Shown here piece after piece: positions 58,701-64,000 of a stretch of 64,000 nt of DNA. A program made the translations under genes and the position numbers. Position 1 is the stretch's first letter; every line of letters begins with the position of its first letter. Under the pieces are notes generated by a model that saw only the letters and a program-made list of their open reading frames with translations, was not told the DNA's origin and ran no database searches. The stretch covers positions 1 to 64,000 of the forward strand of contig NZ_VRLV01000012.1 of the NCBI RefSeq assembly GCF_009760925.1. Reading direction: 5' to 3'. This DNA comes from Nonomuraea typhae (GTDB lineage Bacteria > Actinomycetota > Actinomycetes > Streptosporangiales > Streptosporangiaceae).

Positions 58701-60961
58701 TGGCCTTCACCACCCTCGCCCCCTCGGCCTCGGGCTCCTCCACGCCGGATCCCTCCGCCTCGGGTCCGGGTCCGTCGATCCATGGGCTGTCGGACCCCGG
58801 ACTGTCAGCCCTGGGGGAATCCACCTCCACCGCGTCTCAAGGTCCCGGGGGAACCCACGCCCTCACCCAGCCCCCAACGCCCGGGGCTCCGCCCGCCCAC
58901 TCCCCGATGTCCGCCGACGACCTGCGTGACCACGTAGCCGGTCTCCTGCCCGGCTACGCCGTACCGGCATCGATCACCGTCCTGGACCGGCTCCCCCTCA
59001 CCCCCAACGGCAAGGTGGACCGGGCCGCCCTCACCTCCCTGGCCGTCCGGCAGGCCCAGCCCGAAGAAGCGGCCGCCACGGGAGACGCGCCGCAAGGCGA
59101 GGCGGAGGCCACGGTCGCCGCCATCTGGGCCGACCTCCTGGAGGTGCCCGAGGTGGGACGGGACGCCGGGTTCTTCGCGCTGGGCGGCGACTCCCTGCTG
59201 GCCACGCGCCTGATCGCGCGGCTGCGGTCCGCGGGGGTCGCCGACGCCCGGTTGAGCGTGCTGTTCGAGCGCCCGGTGCTGCGGGACTTCGCGTCCACCC
59301 TCACGCTCGGGGCGCCCACCGCGGAAGGGCGGGGGCTCGAGGCGGACGAGGAGCGTAGGCACGATCCGTTCCCGCCCACCGAGGTTCAGCGGGCGTACTG
59401 GCTGGGCAGGTCGGCGCACTTCACGCTGGGCGGCGTCGGCTGCCACTTCTACACCGAGTTCGACGGTGACATCGACCTCGACCGGCTCGAAGAGGCGTGG
59501 AACCGGCTCATCCTCCGGCATGACATGCTCCGGGTGGTCTTCGACGCCGAGGGGTTGCAGCGGGTCCTGGCCGAGGTGCCGCGCTTCACGATCGGGCGGG
59601 CCGGGTCGGTGGAGGAGCTGCGGGAACGCATGTCGCACCAGGTCCTCGACCCGGCGGTGTGGCCGTTGTTCGACGCGCGGGCCGTACGGCACGAGGGCGG
59701 GGTACGGCTGGGCGTCAGCTTCGACAACATCGCCATGGACGCCCTCAGCACGATGGTGTTCCTGAACGAGCTCGACCTCCTCTACCGGGACCCCGACGCC
59801 GAGCCGGCTCCGGTCGAGGTCACCTTCCGGGACTATCTGATGTCCCAGCGGCCGGACCCGGCGGTGTTCGAGCGGGCCAGGGAGTACTGGGCGGCGCGTC
59901 TGCCCGAGCTGCCTCCGGCGCCGCGGCTGCCCCTGGCGGTGCGGCCCGAGGCGGTGGAGCGGCCGAGGTTCGCGCGGCGGGAGGCGCGGGTGCCCGCGCG
60001 GGTGTGGCGGCTGGTGTCGGGGCTGGCCAGGGGACGGGATCTGACGCCGTCCACGGTGCTGGCGGCGGCGTTCGGGGAGGTGCTCGGCGCCTGGAGCGGG
60101 CAGCCGGAGCTCACGTTGAACCTGACCCTGTTCGACCGGCGCGAGGTGCATCCGGATGTGCATCGCGTGCTTGGTGATTTCACCTCGCTGATGCTGGTCG
60201 CGCACCGGGCGGGCCGCGGCTGGCTGGACGGGGCCCGCGGGCTGCAGGAAGAGGTGTGGCGCGGGCTGGAGCACGGCGAGGTGTCGGCCGTGTGGGTGAT
60301 GCGCGAACTGGCCCGCCGGGCCGCGGCCGCGGCGATGACGATGCCGGTGGTGTTCACCAGCACCCTCGGGGTCGCGGCCGGGGAGCTGACCGGGGACCCG
60401 TCGTTCGGGCGCCCGGTCTGGGGGGTTTCGCAGACGCCGCAGATCTGGCTGGACTGCCAGGTGGGCGAGGTGGACGGCGACCTGCTCGTGCGCTGGGACG
60501 CGGTGGAGGAGCTGTTCGCGCCCGGTGAACTGGACACCGCGTTCGCCGCCTACCTGCGTGTGCTGGAGTGGCTGGCCACCGCCGACTGGTCCGCGCCGGT
60601 GGAGCCGCTCCGGGCCGCTTTCGGGCCGCGTGACGGGCTCGAGGCGAAGGGCGGTTTCAGGGAGTACGGCGGTGCCGTACCCCCCGATGACCCGGATCGG
60701 GTGACGCATCAGCCGGGGCCGCCGCGGCCCGGGCTGGAGACGGAGCTGGCCGCCATCTGGGCGGAACTGCTCGAAACCCCCGTCATCGGGCGGGTGGACA
60801 ACTTCTTCGTGCTGGGCGGCGACTCGCTGCTGGCCACCCGGATGGCGGCGATCGCGGGGGAGCGGCTGGGGATGGAGCCGCCGCTGCGGCGGTTCTTCGC
60901 CGATCCGACGCTCGCCGGGTGCGCGGAGGCCATGGACGACATCGAGGAGGGACTGCTGTGA
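55733..60961 (+). CDS. HMWP2/PchE-like nonribosomal peptide synthetase (ArCP-Cy-A-PCP-Cy-PCP)
   Basis: This 1742-residue synthetase has this domain order. ArCP (Ser35 in LGLDSLRAMRL); Cy1 (about 105-530; motif DFLAAD near residue 230); an adenylation domain (about 545-1120) with FTSGSTGEPKGVEVTH and the cysteine-type FDLSVYDLFG, NTVP and GGATEAAIW; PCP1 (Ser1154 in LGGDSLLATRL); Cy2 (about 1200-1620; DNIAMD); PCP2 (Ser1698). This equals the HMWP2 plan of yersiniabactin synthesis. Between A8 and A9, where HMWP2 and PchE carry an MT/E-like insertion, there is only a Ser/Pro/Gly-rich linker of about 65 residues. The GTG follows AAGGGA and the promoter is iron-boxed. Confidence 0.95.
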   Translation: MLTLESMRADIAAQLDLAPSVIADDADLIGLGLDSLRAMRLVGRWRRAGARIVFADLAGETTLGAWWALVSSRLTALVQEERADAARGGHRGVAQKEPAGVAQAGERAPFPLTPVQLAYWIGRADGQPLGGVGCHAYLEFDGHDVDPDRLETAVRALVRRHGMLRAVFHDDGTQRVTDTGAWPGLTVYDTGPAQVRADLSHRRFDAARGEVFDVRLSLLPGGATRVHVEVDFLAADVLGLQIFLRDLARLYLGHDLPPLTYSFPRYVAARQEAERAAPPYEARDYWRSRDLPGPPQLPLATDPGTVTNPRFTRREHWLDVDTWKLLKERAREHAVTPAMVLATAYCQVLAAWSAESRFLLNVPLFDRDETLHPDVPHLVADFTNLILLEADLRPGESFAAHARALQHRFRTDVRHTAYSGVDVLRDLAKQGRPPAAPVVFACNLGTDLIAPEVGEAFGQVGWMITQTPQVWLDHQINEYDHGLHLAWDAVDRLFAPGVLDAMFATYTALLEHLALADWSTPAPLPLPKDQQEVRQAANDTAGPLPEGRLHDAFFALAAQDPDRPALAGDFGSTTYGELARAALTIAARLRAQDARPGDTVAVTLPKGPAQVAAVLGVLAAGCAYVPIGTDQPDARRARILTRSSTRHVIDTSWPVPGWLRPGALPAGEAEGGPAEHLAVSGADDALPGPIPVDPDSPAYVIFTSGSTGEPKGVEVTHRAAVNTITGINDRYGVGPDDRMLAVSALDFDLSVYDLFGILGAGGTLILIEEDQRRDPQSWARLCASHGVTLWNTVPTLLDMLLITAPGLPESLRLALVSGDWVGLDLPGRLTAQSEGRCHLVALGGATEAAIWSNAHDVAGVPPHWTSIPYGRPLRNQRYRVAAPDGGDRPDWVPGELWIGGAGLATAYRGDPETTTARFVHHGGERWYRTGDLGRYWPDGTLEFLGRADHQVKIRGHRIELGEVEAALESHPSVTRAIAVAVGERTRRRLLAFTTLAPSASGSSTPDPSASGPGPSIHGLSDPGLSALGESTSTASQGPGGTHALTQPPTPGAPPAHSPMSADDLRDHVAGLLPGYAVPASITVLDRLPLTPNGKVDRAALTSLAVRQAQPEEAAATGDAPQGEAEATVAAIWADLLEVPEVGRDAGFFALGGDSLLATRLIARLRSAGVADARLSVLFERPVLRDFASTLTLGAPTAEGRGLEADEERRHDPFPPTEVQRAYWLGRSAHFTLGGVGCHFYTEFDGDIDLDRLEEAWNRLILRHDMLRVVFDAEGLQRVLAEVPRFTIGRAGSVEELRERMSHQVLDPAVWPLFDARAVRHEGGVRLGVSFDNIAMDALSTMVFLNELDLLYRDPDAEPAPVEVTFRDYLMSQRPDPAVFERAREYWAARLPELPPAPRLPLAVRPEAVERPRFARREARVPARVWRLVSGLARGRDLTPSTVLAAAFGEVLGAWSGQPELTLNLTLFDRREVHPDVHRVLGDFTSLMLVAHRAGRGWLDGARGLQEEVWRGLEHGEVSAVWVMRELARRAAAAAMTMPVVFTSTLGVAAGELTGDPSFGRPVWGVSQTPQIWLDCQVGEVDGDLLVRWDAVEELFAPGELDTAFAAYLRVLEWLATADWSAPVEPLRAAFGPRDGLEAKGGFREYGGAVPPDDPDRVTHQPGPPRPGLETELAAIWAELLETPVIGRVDNFFVLGGDSLLATRMAAIAGERLGMEPPLRRFFADPTLAGCAEAMDDIEEGLL

Positions 60962-63900
60962 ACGGGGCGCCTGCCGTACAGGAGCTGATGGCCCAGCTGG
61001 AGACGGCCGGGATCAGACTGTGGGAGGACGAGGGGACGTTGCGTTTCCGCGCGCCGAAGGGTGCGCTGACGCCCGAGAGGCGGGCGGCGGTGCGGGCGGC
61101 GCGGGAGGAGATCCTGGCCGAGCTGCGGCGGGAGGCCGCGGCCGAGACGGTGCACGCCGATCCGGCCGGGCGGTTCGAGCCGTTTCCGCTGACGGAGGTG
61201 CAGCAGGCGTACCTGCTGGGGCGCAACGACGCCTTCGGGTTCGGCGGGGTGGCGTGTCACGGGTATGTCGAGGTGACGTTCGCAGAGCTGGATCCGGTGC
61301 GGGCGCAGAGCGCGTGGCGGGCGTTGGTGCGGCGGCATGACATGTTGCGGGCGGTCGTACACGCCGATGGGTATCAGCAGGTTCTGCCGGAGGTGCCCGA
61401 CTACGAGATTCGGGTGGCCGATCTGCGGGGCGTGGATCCGGGACCGGCGATCGCCGCGATCCGGGAGGAGATGGGGCACACCGTTTATCCGGCGGGGGCG
61501 TGGCCGCTGTTCGAGTTGCGGATCACGCTGACCGATGCGGGGGCGGTGCTCCATGCCTCGATCGATCTGCTCATCGCGGACTATGTCAGCATTCAGGTGC
61601 TGCTGAGCGAGTTCCAGGCGTTGCACGATGAGCCGTCGGGGGAACTGGCCGAGGTGCCGGTGCGGTTCCGCGACTGCGTGCTGGCGTTGCGGGCGCGGCG
61701 GGAAAGCGCCCGGTACGAGAGGGACCGCGGCTATTGGCAGGCGCGGCTGGACGACCTGCCCGCCGCGCCCGAACTGCCCGCGCTCGCCTCCCCGGCCGGG
61801 GCCGGGAGGTTCCGGCGCTGGGAGCACGTGGTCGGGGCCGCGGACTGGACCCGGCTGCGCGAACTGGCCGCAGGGCAGGGGATCACCGCGTCGCAGGCCG
61901 TACTCGCGGCATACGCCGAGGTCATCGGCCGGTGGAGCCGCAGGCCGCGCTTCACGCTCAACCTCACCCTGCTCGACCGGCCCGCCCTTCACCCGGGCAT
62001 CGGCGGCGTCGTGGGCGACTTCACCTCGCTCAACCTCCTGGCCGTCGACACCACGCCGGACGCCGCCTTCGGCACCCGCGCCCGGGCCATCGGCCAGCAG
62101 CTCTTCGACGACCTCGAGCACCGGCGGCACACCGGGATCGAGGTCATCCGCGAACTGTCGCGGCGCCGGGGACGGGCGGCGAGTCTGATGCCGGTCGTGT
62201 TCACCAGCGCGATCGGCCTGGGGCAGGACGAGACGGGACGGGCCGGGTACGGGATCAGCCAGACGCCGCAGGTCTGGATCGACTGCCAGGTCAAGGAACA
62301 CCGGGGCGAGCTCCTGGTCAACTGGGACGTGCGCGAGGGCATCCTGCCCGAGGGCGTGGTGGACGACATGTTCGCCGCCTTCACCTCCCTTCTGGTACGG
62401 CTGGCCGGGCCGCCGGCCTGGGCGGAGGTCTCGCCCGTGCCGTTGCCTCCCGCGCAGGCGGGGCGTCGCCAGGAGGTCAACGACACGGCGGCGCCGCTGC
62501 CCGGGCGGTTGCTGCACGAGCCCTTTCTGGCGCAGGCCGAGGCTGAGCCGGACCGGGTGGCGGTGATCACCTCTTCCGGGCGGGTCACGTATGGGGAGCT
62601 GCTGGGGCGGGCGCGGGAGTTCGCCGGAGGGCTGCTCGAGCGTGGGCTGGCGGCCGGGGAGATCGTGGCGGTGGCCATGGACAAGGGCGTTGAGCAGGTG
62701 GCCGCGGTCATCGGCACCCTCCTGGCCGGGGGCGTTTACCTGCCTCTGGACACCAGCCAGCCGAAAGCCCGCCGCGACAGCATCCTCACCGACGCGGGCG
62801 CCCGCCTCGTGCTGCTCCCGTCGGAAGACGGCCTGCCCTCGGACTCGGGGATGCCGGACCCGGGGCCGCCCGGGCGGGTCGCGCCCGACGACCCGGCCTA
62901 CGTGATCTACACCTCCGGCTCCACCGGCACCCCGAAGGGCGTCGTCGTCAGCCATCGGGCCGCCCGCAACACCCTGGACGACATCACCGCCCGCTTCTGG
63001 ATCCGCGGGGACGACCGGGTCCTGGGGCTGGCGGCGCTGGGCTTCGACCTGTCGGTGTACGACATCTTCGGCACCCTGGCCATCGGCGCCGCCCTCGTGC
63101 TGCCCGATCCCGCCCGCCGGGGCGACCCGGCGCACTGGGCCGCGTGTGTGGCCGAGCACGGCGTGACCGTCTGGAACTCGGTGCCCGCCCAGCTGCAGAT
63201 GCTCCAGCACTACCTCGACGCCGGACCCGGCCTGGACCTGCCCACCCTGCGCCTCGGCCTGCTGTCGGGGGACTGGATCCCCCTCACCCTCCCCGGTCAG
63301 GTCCGCGACCGGCTGCCGGGCCTGCGCCTGATCAGCCTCGGCGGCGCCACCGAGGCCGCCGTCTGGTCGATCTTCCACCCGATCGAGGGCGAGCTGCCGG
63401 GCTGGCCGAGCATCCCGTACGGCAAGCCGCTGGCGAACCAGTCGTTCCACGTGCTCGACGCGGCCATGCGGCCGTGCCCGGACTGGGTGCCCGGCGAGTT
63501 GTACATCGGCGGCGCCGGTCTTGCCCTCGGCTACCAGGGCGACCCGGCCCGTACGGCGGAGCGGTTCGTCCACCACGACGGCCGGCGGCTTTACCGGACC
63601 GGAGACCTGGGCCGGTACCGGCCCGACGGGAACATCGAGTTCCTGGGCCGCGAGGACCTCCAGGTCAAGATCCGCGGCCACCGGATCGAACTGGCCGAGG
63701 TGGAGGCCGCGGTGCTGGCCCACCCGTCGGTGGCGGCGGCCGCGGTGAGCGTGGACGGCGGGGAGCCGATGGAACGCCGCCTGCTGGCGTTCGCGCAGGC
63801 CGTACAGACGAGGGACGACCCGCCCCCGCCGCTGCCCGCGCCCGCCGACCCGGCCGAGGGGGTGGACCTCGACCGCGTGGTGGAGGTCGCGGCGACCCTG

Positions 63901-64000
63901 GAGGAGATCGCCCTGACCGCGATGTCCGACGCCCTGCGCGCCGCGGACCTGTTCCGCGCCTCCGGCCACTCTTCCGGCCAAGGTGAAGGGCCGGGGCATG
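60958..64000 (+). CDS. NRPS, TubC docking-Cy-A(-MT insertion), 3' end beyond window
   Basis: The frame is open from GTG 60958 (GTGA overlap with the previous stop, ribosome site GAGGAGGG) to the window end, 1014 codons. It begins with a TubC-type docking domain (VQELMAQLETAGIRLWEDEG, RAPKGALTP; residues about 1-60). A Cy domain follows (PFPLTEVQQAYLLGR; DLLIAD motif), then an adenylation domain with IYTSGSTGTPKGVVVSH, FDLSVYDIFG, NSVPAQL, GGATEAAVWS, YRTGDLGRY and VKIRGHRIEL. After A8 the sequence enters ATLEEIALTAMSDALRAADL, typical of the start of the MT insertion in PchF-like modules. Cysteine is the expected substrate. PCP and TE domains would lie beyond the edge. Confidence 0.93.
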   Translation, partial: MNGAPAVQELMAQLETAGIRLWEDEGTLRFRAPKGALTPERRAAVRAAREEILAELRREAAAETVHADPAGRFEPFPLTEVQQAYLLGRNDAFGFGGVACHGYVEVTFAELDPVRAQSAWRALVRRHDMLRAVVHADGYQQVLPEVPDYEIRVADLRGVDPGPAIAAIREEMGHTVYPAGAWPLFELRITLTDAGAVLHASIDLLIADYVSIQVLLSEFQALHDEPSGELAEVPVRFRDCVLALRARRESARYERDRGYWQARLDDLPAAPELPALASPAGAGRFRRWEHVVGAADWTRLRELAAGQGITASQAVLAAYAEVIGRWSRRPRFTLNLTLLDRPALHPGIGGVVGDFTSLNLLAVDTTPDAAFGTRARAIGQQLFDDLEHRRHTGIEVIRELSRRRGRAASLMPVVFTSAIGLGQDETGRAGYGISQTPQVWIDCQVKEHRGELLVNWDVREGILPEGVVDDMFAAFTSLLVRLAGPPAWAEVSPVPLPPAQAGRRQEVNDTAAPLPGRLLHEPFLAQAEAEPDRVAVITSSGRVTYGELLGRAREFAGGLLERGLAAGEIVAVAMDKGVEQVAAVIGTLLAGGVYLPLDTSQPKARRDSILTDAGARLVLLPSEDGLPSDSGMPDPGPPGRVAPDDPAYVIYTSGSTGTPKGVVVSHRAARNTLDDITARFWIRGDDRVLGLAALGFDLSVYDIFGTLAIGAALVLPDPARRGDPAHWAACVAEHGVTVWNSVPAQLQMLQHYLDAGPGLDLPTLRLGLLSGDWIPLTLPGQVRDRLPGLRLISLGGATEAAVWSIFHPIEGELPGWPSIPYGKPLANQSFHVLDAAMRPCPDWVPGELYIGGAGLALGYQGDPARTAERFVHHDGRRLYRTGDLGRYRPDGNIEFLGREDLQVKIRGHRIELAEVEAAVLAHPSVAAAAVSVDGGEPMERRLLAFAQAVQTRDDPPPPLPAPADPAEGVDLDRVVEVAATLEEIALTAMSDALRAADLFRASGHSSGQGEGPGH

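Noticed and set aside
60709..63999. A 1096-codon open frame on the minus strand
   Set aside because: It is antisense to two NRPS genes with clear domain motifs. No ribosome site or family similarity.

Overview
The window is high-GC DNA with strong G/C third-position bias, GTG/TTG starts and many ATGA/GTGA gene overlaps, typical of a filamentous actinomycete. The rpoB fragment at the left edge has no rpoC after it but is closed by a strong terminator. Rare-actinomycete genera such as Nonomuraea are known to carry a second, stand-alone rpoB, so a Streptosporangiaceae-type host is my best guess (inference; no taxonomic search was possible).

Layout. 0-4.8 kb: end of an rpoB copy, a small conserved protein, a DUF4331/DUF1622/membrane-protein operon and a coiled-coil protein. 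4.8-6.5 kb: small membrane proteins and transposase debris. 6.6-12.8 kb: a NarL-type two-component pair, a membrane-anchored alpha/beta hydrolase, a decayed efflux-pump/ArsR locus full of minisatellites, and a secreted amidohydrolase. 12.8-16.7 kb: TetR, MarR and double-MerR regulators with small membrane proteins and an erythromycin-esterase-type enzyme. 16.7-24.6 kb: CstA, a large LuxR (LAL) regulator, a secreted subtilisin with PKD repeats and an MscS-like helix protein. 24.7-32.2 kb: a complete dipeptide/oligopeptide ABC importer facing a D-aminoacylase, probably for scavenging D-amino-acid-containing or acylated peptides. 32.2-35.4 kb: an ECF41-type sigma factor with its carboxymuconolactone-decarboxylase-like partner, a CPBP protease and an APH-type kinase.

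35.4-47.8 kb is the strangest part. A TrmB/LuxR regulator, a ROK regulator with an extra N-terminal domain, a tiny secreted peptide and an XRE-TPR regulator flank two large divergent assembly-line proteins: a KS-AT whose AT nucleophile serine is glycine, and an A-PCP-C protein whose carrier serine, adenylation lid and condensation histidine are changed or missing although the frame is intact. Shared motifs (TGGCAA arrays; TTTTGACACAATG-like boxes) tie their promoters to the regulators. I propose this as a candidate undescribed system, either a peptide-sensed regulon or a pseudo-assembly line.

47.8-64 kb is a siderophore pathway: isochorismate synthase, aryl-acid AMP ligase, an IrtAB/YbtPQ-like ABC pair and a TetR regulator on one strand. 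Diverging from it is an HMWP2-like synthetase (ArCP-Cy-A-PCP-Cy-PCP), followed by a second synthetase (TubC docking-Cy-A, apparently with a methyltransferase insertion) that runs off the right edge. A near-consensus DmdR/IdeR iron box sits in the divergent promoter. The expected product is a salicylate- or dihydroxybenzoate-capped thiazoline/thiazolidine chelator of the pyochelin/thiazostatin/coelibactin class.
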